From: a virus
IMG/VR virus record: IMGVR_UViG_3300047121_000653
Location: 1-22,253 of that record
DNA: 22,253 nucleotides
Strand: one strand, 5' to 3'
The number at the start of each line of letters is the position of its first letter. The stretch's first letter is position 1. The position numbers were made by a program, and so were the translations under genes. Shown piece after piece: positions 14,291 to 19,964 of this stretch. The notes under the pieces were generated by a model that was not told where the DNA came from, did not search any database, and saw only the letters and a list, made by a program, of their open reading frames with translations.

Positions 14291-14547
14291 TGGTTGGCCT
14301 CCATCTGCACTGCCTTGCTAGGATCCGTGGATTGCTTGATCTCCGACAACAACTCAGCACAGTGGTAATGCAGAAGGATGTTGATGATCGACAGCGCGAA
14401 CAAACCAGTTGCCATAAAACAAAGGTCGCTGACGTCGGACTTGATTTTTACGAGATCTCGCCCGATGTCTTGAATGCCACGACTCACATCAGTCTCGAAA
14501 CGGGTCGGAGTCTTTGGCTCCACCCGAGTGATTGGTGGTAATCTCAA
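14287..14547 (-). CDS. Small one-span membrane protein (86 aa)
   Basis: The TTG at 14547 overlaps the upstream stop (TTGA); a GTG at codon 9 is an alternative start. A predicted helix (IQDIGRDLVKIKSDVSDL) leads into one membrane span, CFMATGLFALSIINILLHY, and an acidic-basic tail. The amphipathic helix plus one span arrangement is like XhlA-type membrane proteins linked to lysis, but no endolysin is in the window, so this remains a shape comparison. Confidence 0.62.
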   Translation of the reverse strand: MRLPPITRVEPKTPTRFETDVSRGIQDIGRDLVKIKSDVSDLCFMATGLFALSIINILLHYHCAELLSEIKQSTDPSKAVQMEANQ

Positions 14548-15404
14548 GATGCCACCGTGTCACCTTTCTTGCTGGCTCGCTTGGGCTTGGTGGCCTTGGC
14601 CGAGAGAGCTGCGGAATAGGTCCCGACTCGTCCACGGTCTGCGACGCGCCTGGACGCTGCGTCGCACGCGGCTTTCACATCTTTTACTTGGCCCTCGAAG
14701 TCGTCCTTTTTGCTGGGAAAAAGGTCTCCGTCGATTACATACAACTTGCTGGTGTCGCCACCCTTCTCCGCCTGGAGCTTTTCACGCTCGGCGATCTGCT
14801 TCTTGGTCACCGTCAGGTTGACATGCTTGACTCTCGAACCGATCGCTCGTACTGGATCGAGCTTGCTATGGAACGCAGCCAAGCCGGTGGGGTCTGGATC
14901 GATTTCGAAGCCAGGGAGAAAGTTCTGGACGAATTGAGCGGCCACGATCTCCCGAGCTTGGGAAACCTCGTAAGACTCCTCTCCGTAGAGCTCGGCCGTA
15001 CGAGCGAACCAGCCGAATTCGAAGTCGTGGGGCCGGATCCGGAGCTTGGGCCGACCTTCGTCGTCGAGTTGGATCTGCCCCGTCTTTTTGTTCTTCGCGA
15101 GCATCAGGTGCCGCAGCTCGTGATCGATCACCGCTTGCAGTCGTTTGCTCGTCCATGCGTCCATCCGTTCGCCGTCGAGGGTCATCAGAGCATCGCCGAG
15201 ACCCAGGGTCCGCTCGGCTAGCTTGGTGATCCGGATGCATCCAGCGGCCTCGGAGCCTCGCACCTTGATCGCTGGCCCCTCTTCGCTCCTGGCGATCAGT
15301 GCGGTGATTGTCACGCCTGCTGCATGCAGATCCCCATGGTTTTCTTTCATGACCTTCTGAATCGTCAGGTTCACTTCTTCATTCGCAATGCTGTACCAAC
15401 TCAT
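14544..15404 (-). CDS. Putative phage metallopeptidase (HExxH)
   Basis: ATG at 15404 overlaps the upstream stop (ATGA) and has AGGGAG about seven bases upstream; the ATG at 15410 is too near that site. The 286-residue protein contains AVIDHELRHLML with the HExxH zinc motif (H95-E96, H99) and RPHDFEFGWFARTAELYG about 25 residues later. Both elements occur in the phage-metallopeptidase family (PF18894-like), where the second holds conserved His, Asp and Glu/Phe. The remaining 130 residues (EREKLQAEKGGDTSKLY, then a Lys-rich end ATKPKRASKKG) are not recognised. It lies in the early operon, which suits an attack on a host protein; this is inferred. Confidence 0.78.
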   Translation of the reverse strand: MSWYSIANEEVNLTIQKVMKENHGDLHAAGVTITALIARSEEGPAIKVRGSEAAGCIRITKLAERTLGLGDALMTLDGERMDAWTSKRLQAVIDHELRHLMLAKNKKTGQIQLDDEGRPKLRIRPHDFEFGWFARTAELYGEESYEVSQAREIVAAQFVQNFLPGFEIDPDPTGLAAFHSKLDPVRAIGSRVKHVNLTVTKKQIAEREKLQAEKGGDTSKLYVIDGDLFPSKKDDFEGQVKDVKAACDAASRRVADRGRVGTYSAALSAKATKPKRASKKGDTVAS

Positions 15405-15766
15405 GCCCATTCTCCCTTGTCATTTACCGAAATCGTTTTCTTGAGACGATGCACAGTGCCTCCGTCTCTTCTCTCGTCTGTCGTCTCGATGATTCCCCAG
15501 GCCCGAAGGTCCGAGAAAGGTTGTGTCCAACAGTTGATTCCCCGGCCACTGATCGCAGCCATCTCACGCATCGTGAGTCCGCGAGCAGCTCGGGAGATCG
15601 CCGTGAAGACTTGCATTCGCTTGCCGACGATCAGCCTCGATTCCTTCCGTGCCGAGTCCGACCGTGCCGCAGCCAATCGGACGATGTCCCGATTCGCGTC
15701 GGCAGCGTCGCCAGACAGGGGGAGGAATTGTTGCTGAAACGCTGTCACGGTGATCACTCCATCCAC
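15401..15766 (-). CDS. Winged-helix DNA-binding protein (121 aa)
   Basis: Two GTG starts fit: 15766, or 15757, which overlaps the upstream stop as GTGA. The C-terminal half has a helix-turn-helix and wing: VFTAISRAARGLTMREMAAISG, then WTQPFSDLRAWGIIETTDERR and GTVHRLKK. This resembles phage winged-helix proteins with ALxxRPMTxEEIA-like starts and a GlIxxxxxRR wing. Probable regulator or replication accessory. It overlaps neighbours at both ends. Confidence 0.68.
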   Translation of the reverse strand: MDGVITVTAFQQQFLPLSGDAADANRDIVRLAAARSDSARKESRLIVGKRMQVFTAISRAARGLTMREMAAISGRGINCWTQPFSDLRAWGIIETTDERRDGGTVHRLKKTISVNDKGEWA

Positions 15767-16086
15767 GCTGGCTGTTCAGGAAGTGCCGACGCAGCCGACT
15801 GGACTGTCGGCATCACATCGACTTCGGCAGCCGTGGCCACCGTAGGCCAAGCGACCTCGGGAGCATCGTCAGAGACTTGCCGACCCTCTGCGTCGACCTC
15901 GTCGATCTCGATGCCGGGATTCTGTTCGATGAACTCCCCGAGATGATTCCAAGGTGCATCGCCGAATCGGATGTACCATTGATCCATGTCGACGTCGTAG
16001 AACGTCTTGACTGGTTTCTTTTTCGTGCCCAAGCCGACCGCATAAAGCTTTCCGGCTTGGAGCGTAAACCCTGCTAACTTTGGCAT
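15754..16086 (-). CDS. Hypothetical protein (110 aa)
   Basis: The second of two adjacent ATGs (16086) has AAGGG six bases upstream; a longer frame to 16128 is not needed. The protein begins MPKLAGFTLQAGKLYAVGLG, then has an aromatic segment (TFYDVDMDQWYIRFGDAPW) and an acidic, Val/Ala-rich end. No family recognised. Preceded by a GC-rich structured gap (16087-16225). Confidence 0.68.
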   Translation of the reverse strand: MPKLAGFTLQAGKLYAVGLGTKKKPVKTFYDVDMDQWYIRFGDAPWNHLGEFIEQNPGIEIDEVDAEGRQVSDDAPEVAWPTVATAAEVDVMPTVQSAASALPEQPAWME

Positions 16087-16225
16087 CATGAACCCTTTCA
16101 GATGACAACCAGAACAAACACACAACAAACAAAACGATCGCTGGGGAACCGCCCCCCGAGGGCCTTTCGTAATGCGGGGACATCACGCAGCCCGCGACCG
16201 TGCAGCGCGGGAAAGGGCTACCGCG
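16087..16225 (-). other. GC-rich gap with several possible hairpins
   Basis: No gene seen. On the minus strand CCTTTC ... GAAAGG could close a small junction containing CCCGCG-N9-CGCGGG and TGCG-N9-CGCA. Further on, GGGG and CCCC can pair before a T-rich run (GTTTTGTTTGTTG). This may be a terminator or a structured 5' leader of gene 15754-16086. I cannot choose. Confidence 0.35.
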
Positions 16226-16432
16226 CTATCGACGAGGCACGATGCGTCCGACGAGCGGACGATACTGCCTAACTGGGGTTTTCACTGTGCGAGAGATCGC
16301 ACGTGAGCACTGGCCTGACACGCACTGTGTCGCCGATTTGGTCGTCTCGGCTGCTGCGATCGCCGCATAGCCACCGCCGAGCAATACCAAACACATCGCA
16401 TACAACACCAACCACAGACTTTGGGACCTCAT
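16226..16432 (-). CDS. Small secreted protein with signal peptide (68 aa)
   Basis: ATG at 16432 follows GGAGG by five bases. The N-terminus is a classic Sec signal: MRSQSLWLVLYAMCLVLLGG, then AAIAAAETTKSA, with a likely cut after AAA. The mature part (about 40 residues) has two cysteines, CVSGQC, and is basic (RAISRTVKTPVRQYRPLVGRIVPRR). No family known to me. A lipobox is absent, so a soluble periplasmic or outer-face peptide is likely. It lies downstream of the tRNA-like cluster on the same strand. Confidence 0.7.
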   Translation of the reverse strand: MRSQSLWLVLYAMCLVLLGGGYAAIAAAETTKSATQCVSGQCSRAISRTVKTPVRQYRPLVGRIVPRR

Positions 16433-16496
16433 TGTCGCCTCCGCTGGAAAAGACTATCAACCAAACCGCCTCGTACGTCGCTCGTACGACTGGCAA

Positions 16497-16567
16497 AGCC
16501 CTGAGCAGGATTCGAACCCGCGCTTCCTGGATTACTCCAGGTGTTCCTCCGCAATAACTTTCAGGGC
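16497..16567 (-). tRNA. tRNA-like gene, near-complete cloverleaf, 6-base anticodon loop
   Basis: On the minus strand the 71 bases fold as: 7-bp acceptor GCCCTGA/TCAGGGC, weak D arm (GTT/AAC), 5-bp anticodon stem CCTGG/CCAGG, 4-base variable region, and a T arm GCGGG-TTCGAAT-CCTGC with the classic TTCGA loop, set exactly against the acceptor stem. The anticodon loop is AGTAAT, six bases instead of seven, and has no U at the expected position, so I cannot assign an amino acid. CCA is not encoded. It may be a real tRNA with odd loop, a decoy or a decaying gene. Confidence 0.55.
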
Positions 16568-16571
16568 TAAA

Positions 16572-16639
16572 AGGACCGGACAGGGTTTGCCTGCATTTCG
16601 ACGCACCAAAGGCGCGAGACTTACTTAGTCGACCGGTCC
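16572..16639 (-). tRNA. Degenerate tRNA-like element 2
   Basis: Minus strand, 68 bases, four bases upstream of the element at 16497-16567. Acceptor-like stem GGACCGG/CCGGTCC is perfect (7 bp). The other arms are GACT/AGTC, CGCGC/GTGCG (with one G-U that works only on this strand) and GCAGG/CCTGT next to the acceptor. Loops are short (five bases) and the T loop lacks TTC. Probably a degenerate or non-canonical tRNA-like RNA. No CCA. Confidence 0.4.
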
Positions 16640-16717
16640 TCGCCACACTTTGCGTTTCGCAGTGGCCTCGCGGTTTCGATTAACGTGACTTCCACTCACG
16701 AGACCCCGAGGGGTCAA

Positions 16718-16784
16718 AGGACCGTGCGGGGTTCACACCCGCTACTCAAACGTGAAAAGGGTAATACTTGGTGGTATACGGTCC
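16718..16784 (-). tRNA. Degenerate tRNA-like element 3
   Basis: Minus strand, 67 bases. Perfect 7-bp acceptor-like stem GGACCGT/ACGGTCC, immediately followed by a perfect T-type arm GCGGG-TGTGAAC-CCCGC (5-bp stem, 7-base loop), as in a tRNA top half. The bottom half is only 35 bases: ATAC/GTAT could form a D-like arm, and no good anticodon arm is visible. Its acceptor shares GGACCG with element 2, suggesting common descent. Confidence 0.4.
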
Positions 16785-16854
16785 TCGCAACTTAGGCAGT
16801 TGCCGCCTCAACGTTCGAGCTTGCGAGAAGCAGGCACAAGGCCATTGCGACTCG

Positions 16855-17364
16855 CTACGCTCGTTCGTGTGTGTTACTCAGTACTTGTTTCTGTTGTTCG
16901 GCGAGCATGTCGAGGCAAGCTCGCACGGCTGCGTCTCGCGACTCGAGCAGCAACTGGGCTGCTTGAACTCGCTCGAATGTGACCGGACCAAGTAGGCCCT
17001 GGCGGTTTCGAAACTCTTCGGAAATCGTTGCATCAAGATTGAAAAAGTGATGCCCGATAAGACGACATGCCTCGACGTTTGAAAATTCGCAAATCCAAAA
17101 TTTGATCGCGTTCAACTGGTGGTCATGGGTCGTGTTAATCGGACAGAACCCGAGCGAGATCCTCATGGCCCAAGTGTACGATTCGAGGAGCTTACGGAGT
17201 GCCACTTGTCGCTCGTGCGTTGGTGGAAGGAAATCCCACAAGTACTCAGCGACCTCTTTGTACTTGGCCGCGATTTGCTTCCGATCCTCGGGAGCGTTGT
17301 TCGGATCCATCCAGCCGATCATCTTGTCGGCTAGGACTTCCCAGCAGTCAGGTGTCTCAGACAT
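16855..17364 (-). CDS. Candidate Acb2/Tad1-type helical-hairpin protein (169 aa)
   Basis: ATG at 17364 overlaps the upstream gene by eight bases, with GAGG ten bases before it. Residues 27-71 (DRKQIAAKYKEVAEYLWDF, LPPTHERQVALRKLLESY, TWAMRISLG) match the pattern I know from the Acb2/Tad1 hairpin family: helix, then P-x-S-x-E-x-S-L-A-x-T-K-L-E-E-A-x-x-W-A-x-x-A-I. Members of that family are small phage sponges that bind cyclic nucleotide signals of CBASS or Thoeris defence. This protein is longer and has a second helical half (76-169, with FERVQAAQLLLESRDAAVRA) that I do not recognise. The match is by eye; binding is not shown. The tRNA-like cluster lies just downstream on the same strand. Confidence 0.55.
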   Translation of the reverse strand: MSETPDCWEVLADKMIGWMDPNNAPEDRKQIAAKYKEVAEYLWDFLPPTHERQVALRKLLESYTWAMRISLGFCPINTTHDHQLNAIKFWICEFSNVEACRLIGHHFFNLDATISEEFRNRQGLLGPVTFERVQAAQLLLESRDAAVRACLDMLAEQQKQVLSNTHERA

Positions 17365-17740
17365 CGCTTGTGTACCTCACAGTCCGATCAACCCTAGGTG
17401 CTGCGACAGCGATTGTCTCTTGTTCCTTGGGGACGCCTCGCTCGAAGGTCACCAGGGTCAAATGTGTGATGCCAGTCGGCAAGCGATCCATAACGCCAGT
17501 GCTAGCCGACCAACCCATCCACCCAGCAAGTGCATGCGCCGTCTCGGTCGTCGCCTCTCTGGACTTGGCGAGCTTTGTCGCCCAGGTCAACGCTTCGGCC
17601 ATCGCATCGCTGCCGACGAAAGCTCTCAACGGCATGTCGTCTGCCGACGATCTGGCGATCACGACGACGACCGTGTGCTCTTCCGGCTTTCGTTTGCTGG
17701 GCAGTGGTTGGATCTTCTTTGGTTTTAGGGCGATTCCCAT
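17357..17740 (-). CDS. Hypothetical protein (127 aa)
   Basis: ATG at 17740 overlaps the upstream TGA by one base (TGATG). The N-terminus is basic and Pro-rich (KPKKIQPLPSKRKPEE), followed by VVVVIARS, a helix ALTWATKLAKSREATTETAHALAG and a strand ITHLTLVTFERG. Mixed alpha/beta, soluble. No family known to me. Strict coupling to both neighbours suggests a shared role with 16855-17364 and 17740-18069. Confidence 0.66.
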   Translation of the reverse strand: MGIALKPKKIQPLPSKRKPEEHTVVVVIARSSADDMPLRAFVGSDAMAEALTWATKLAKSREATTETAHALAGWMGWSASTGVMDRLPTGITHLTLVTFERGVPKEQETIAVAAPRVDRTVRYTSDV

Positions 17741-18069
17741 CAGGCCACCATGTCCACGACTGAGGCCTCGATGTCTACTTGGACGGTGAACGCAACGTCG
17801 GCCGTCAGCTCGACGAGCGTGACCGAGTCTCGGCCTCGCATGTTTCGCATCACGGCCCAGAAGTACCGCAGATGGTTCAGGAGCGTCCCGTCGGTATTGC
17901 CGACATGGTGAGCGAACTGATTCCAGGCCGACGCCAACTCTGGCACCGAGCCTCGGACGACCAGCAGAGTCGAGCCGACTCGCAGGACCGCCTCTCGATC
18001 GCCGACGCGAGCTGCGACTTGATACAGTCGATCCACATGATTCAAAAATCGTTGTTGCTTTCCCGTCAT
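17740..18069 (-). CDS. Hypothetical helical/beta protein (109 aa)
   Basis: I choose ATG 18069 (MTGKQQRFLNHVDRLYQVA); the frame extends through the terminator hairpin upstream, which is unlikely to be translated. The sequence has an N-terminal helix, strand VLRVGSTLLVVRG, a helix ELASAWNQFAHHVGN and LNHLRYFWAVMRNM, and ends with Val-rich strands. No motif recognised. It is the first gene after the strong terminator at 18103-18133. Confidence 0.65.
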   Translation of the reverse strand: MTGKQQRFLNHVDRLYQVAARVGDREAVLRVGSTLLVVRGSVPELASAWNQFAHHVGNTDGTLLNHLRYFWAVMRNMRGRDSVTLVELTADVAFTVQVDIEASVVDMVA

Positions 18070-18102
18070 TCTCACTTGCCCTTTGTAATGAGTTTGAAAA
18101 AA

Positions 18103-18133
18103 GGCCCCGGTATCAATCCGTGATACCGGGGCC
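18103..18133 (-). terminator. Strong intrinsic terminator inside the early operon
   Basis: GGCCCCGGTATCA (18103-18115) and TGATACCGGGGCC (18121-18133) form a perfect 13-bp stem with a 5-base loop. On the minus strand it is followed at once by TTTTTT. It lies 22 bases after the stop of gene 18155-18469 and 34 bases before gene 17740-18069. It should end most transcripts from the leftward promoter unless antitermination occurs. Confidence 0.88.
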
Positions 18134-18154
18134 ACACACCCCGCCCGAAGCGGT

Positions 18155-18469
18155 TCAAGCTAGTCTCACAAAAACCGACCTGTTCTTGATTCTCAAAACC
18201 TCCCGATCGCCAAGCAAAGCACCAGCCGAGATCAAGCGAGATTCGGCTGCCGCTTTCTGCTCTGGATTCATTCCTCGAACAGAGGCCATCCATGCGCGGT
18301 AGCAATTCTCACAAAGCCCTCGACGAGTCGCCTGCTTGTCGCACTCCGAACCATCGCGATTGGTACCGAGGCACTTGTCACATCGGACACGCTCCTCGAC
18401 TCGTGATTGCTTTCGTCGAGTCCGTCCAGCACGCAAAACCATAATCAGCTGTTCTCTTGAGTTGCTCAT
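18155..18469 (-). CDS. Zinc-finger protein, first gene of the early operon (104 aa)
   Basis: I take ATG 18469 (MSNSREQLIMVL) with AGAGG nine bases upstream; a TTG at 18475 is also possible. The N-terminus is basic (RAGRTRRKQSRVEERVRC). The centre has CDKCLGTNRDGSECDKQATR and then RGLCENCYRAW, a C-x2-C ... C ... C-x2-C metal site as found in small DNA-binding or antiterminator-like phage proteins. The C-terminal 45 residues are charged and Leu/Val-rich. First in the operon and followed by a strong terminator, it is a candidate regulator, possibly an antiterminator; that is position-based. Confidence 0.7.
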   Translation of the reverse strand: MSNSREQLIMVLRAGRTRRKQSRVEERVRCDKCLGTNRDGSECDKQATRRGLCENCYRAWMASVRGMNPEQKAAAESRLISAGALLGDREVLRIKNRSVFVRLA

Positions 18470-18551
18470 AACCAAAATCCTCTGGGCGAGACGCGGTTGG
18501 CGTCATGCCACTGAAACAAGCGTTTCATACGCTCGCTTTCACACGTCTGGA

Positions 18552-18580
18552 TTTTTACGTTGTAAGTTTATAAACGTCAA
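18552..18580 (-). promoter_or_regulatory. Leftward sigma70-type early promoter
   Basis: On the minus strand, -35 TTGACG (18575-18580) and -10 TAAAAA (18552-18557) with 17 bases between. Transcription would start near 18545, leaving a leader of about 75 bases before ATG 18469. The spacer contains the palindrome GTTTATAAAC (18567-18576), which overlaps the -35 by two bases and could bind a repressor. Confidence 0.5.
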
Positions 18581-18587
18581 CAGGAAT

Positions 18588-18628
18588 CTCCCAACTTACT
18601 CCCAACATTCTCCCAACGTGCTCCCGTT
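18588..18628. promoter_or_regulatory. Operator-like direct repeats with 11-bp period
   Basis: CTCCCAAC occurs at 18588, 18599 and 18610, exactly 11 bp apart, and a weaker CTCCCGTT at 18621. The array sits just upstream of the leftward -35 box and downstream of nothing coding. Spacing by one helical turn places all sites on one DNA face, typical of cooperative regulator binding. TCCCAATG at 18641 belongs to the adjacent hairpin and may be a further degenerate site. Confidence 0.55.
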
Positions 18629-18641
18629 CGTGTAGATGTTT

Positions 18642-18659
18642 CCCAATGTTTTCATTGGG
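18642..18659. promoter_or_regulatory. 7-bp hairpin/palindrome between divergent genes
   Basis: CCCAATG and CATTGGG flank TTTT. It may be a dyad operator for rightward transcription of gene 18697-19092, or a transcript hairpin. It is related in sequence to the CTCCCAAC repeats beside it. Confidence 0.4.
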
Positions 18660-18696
18660 CTATTGATCTTTGAAAAAAATCGAGAAAGATTACGGC

Positions 18697-19092
18697 ATGA
18701 ACCACGAGAAGAACCAAATACCGATCGAACGAATCCGAAAGTTCGTTGAACTGCTAGAGCTTGCGGCCACGGAGATGCGAACAGCACTCAAGAACCTGGA
18801 GGACGCAAAAATCCAGGAGTTTCCGCACGGCGCATGGAAAACGCTTCACACTGGCATGGAGCATGTCTTCGAGCAGGGCCGGAAGTTCGTCGGCCCTGTC
18901 AGTCCAATGGTGATGAGAAACGCCGACGAAATGCTGCTCCCCGAGCAGCTTGAAGAAAAGCGGACACTCGAAGCGAAGTATCGCGAAAAGAGGTCCAGCA
19001 AAACTAAGTCGGCGATTGCAAAACAACTTGCTGAGGCAGCAAGGGTGGCGAAGGAATCTCCGAGTCGCAAATCAAAACGGACGTCTGACTGA
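18697..19092 (+). CDS. Charged helical hypothetical protein (131 aa)
   Basis: I start at ATG 18697 (MNHEKNQIPIERIRKFVELL); the open frame begins at a TTG at 18670 that would be read through the control region. The protein is highly helical (LELAATEMRTALKNLEDAKI, LPEQLEEKRTLEAKYREKRS) with a strongly basic end (PSRKSKRTSD). It is divergent to the early operon, the place where phage repressors are usually found, but no helix-turn-helix is visible. DNA-binding through the basic tail is possible. Confidence 0.66.
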   Translation: MNHEKNQIPIERIRKFVELLELAATEMRTALKNLEDAKIQEFPHGAWKTLHTGMEHVFEQGRKFVGPVSPMVMRNADEMLLPEQLEEKRTLEAKYREKRSSKTKSAIAKQLAEAARVAKESPSRKSKRTSD

Positions 19093-19353
19093 CCCCCTCT
19101 TTTCCCCACTGACTGGCAATCCAACTGGCTTTTTTTCGTCCGACTCGCGAGAAGCGAAGCAGCACCCTGGAATCTAAGTTATCGACAATAAAAACGTTGA
19201 CTTTCGGCATGATTTCACCACGAGAAACAACAAGACTTTGAAATAACGCAGCTAGTATCCGATGGGTTTTGACACGTTTGGTCAAAGCCGTCCTAGATTT
19301 CCTAAACCGTCCAGTTTTCCCAGCCGGGAAAACGCAAAGAAAAGGGTAAAGCA
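19093..19353. promoter_or_regulatory. Non-coding leader with candidate promoter for gene 19354-19878
   Basis: No gene seen. A -35-like TTGACA stands at 19269-19274 with TAGATT (19294-19299) 19 bases later, a weak promoter. It overlaps a dyad TTTGAC-N7-GTCAAA (possible operator). A 7-bp hairpin TTTTCCC-AGCC-GGGAAAA (19315-19332) follows, then an AAAGGG ribosome site before ATG 19354. Confidence 0.38.
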
Positions 19354-19878
19354 ATGTCTGCATGGCACGTCCGAGCAGGTGGTAAGACAATTGGTCCCAT
19401 CAGTTCCACGCAGTTGAAACAAGCGGTTGAAGCTGGCAAAGTCCCGGCGAACGCTCAAGTTCGTAAAGATGGGGTCGATGACTGGCAACCGATCACAAAG
19501 ATCAAGGGACTCAATTGGCCCGAGGTGGCTTTGGAGCCTCGATCGCTGGCCCCGTTGCCGAACGAGGTTATCGCACCCCAGCCGGCACCGATCCCGGCTT
19601 ATCAGCAACCGATGTTTCAACCCGCCGCAGCTCCGGTACCACAGAGCATCGTGAATGTTCACGTGGCCGCACCGACAATGAGGCGATGGAGCCGGGGTAC
19701 TGCTATCCTGCTGAGTCTGATCGTCCCTGGTTTGGGGCAAGCGTACAAAGGGCAGATCATCAATGGGCTGGTTTGGTTTGTGGTGACGATCGCTGGATAC
19801 ATCATGTTGATCGTTCCTGGCGTGATACTTCACATTCTGTGTCTTGTTGGTGCATCTTGGGGGGATGAAACCCGGTGA
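19354..19878 (+). CDS. GYF_2 domain membrane protein (174 aa)
   Basis: ATG after AAAGGGTAAAGCA. Residues 1-50 match GYF_2: MSAWHVRAGGKTIGPISSTQ, an L-x-x-A-V-x-x-G-x-V helix and WQPITKI (the V-x-x-G-x-x-D-W-Q-P-I signature). A Pro/Gln-rich linker (about 62-100) leads to RRWSRGTAILLSLIVPGLGQ, which resembles the start of TM2-type segments, then GQIINGLVWFVVTIAGYIM and a further hydrophobic stretch. So a cytoplasmic peptide-binding type domain on a two- or three-span membrane anchor. Such proteins are numerous in planctomycetes. Being next to integrase and in the lysogeny region, it could be expressed in lysogens, for example as an exclusion factor (inference). Confidence 0.78.
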   Translation: MSAWHVRAGGKTIGPISSTQLKQAVEAGKVPANAQVRKDGVDDWQPITKIKGLNWPEVALEPRSLAPLPNEVIAPQPAPIPAYQQPMFQPAAAPVPQSIVNVHVAAPTMRRWSRGTAILLSLIVPGLGQAYKGQIINGLVWFVVTIAGYIMLIVPGVILHILCLVGASWGDETR

Positions 19879-19964
19879 TGCCTTGACTGTGCCGACCGAG
19901 TCCGTAGACTGTCTGGACACCCCGCTCGGGGCGGTTTTCAGGATGAAGACCACCCGGAGCCATC

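Noticed and set aside
16269-16646. 125-codon minus-strand frame covering the tRNA-like genes
   Set aside because: It runs through two structured RNA elements and overlaps the signal-peptide gene, which has its own strong ribosome site.
16668-16713. Fourth tRNA-like gene between elements 2 and 3
   Set aside because: Only a 5-bp closing stem (CCTCG/CGAGG) and one good 5-bp arm; no T arm, and either strand fits, so chance is not excluded.
16784-16827. Fifth, 44-base tRNA-like fold
   Set aside because: The 7-bp closing stem is perfect, but inverted repeats of this length and spacing are expected by chance in a few hundred bases, and the inner arms are weak; kept only as a note in the array finding.
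18588-18628. CRISPR-like array
   Set aside because: Repeats are 8 bases with 11-bp period and no spacers; they fit operators.
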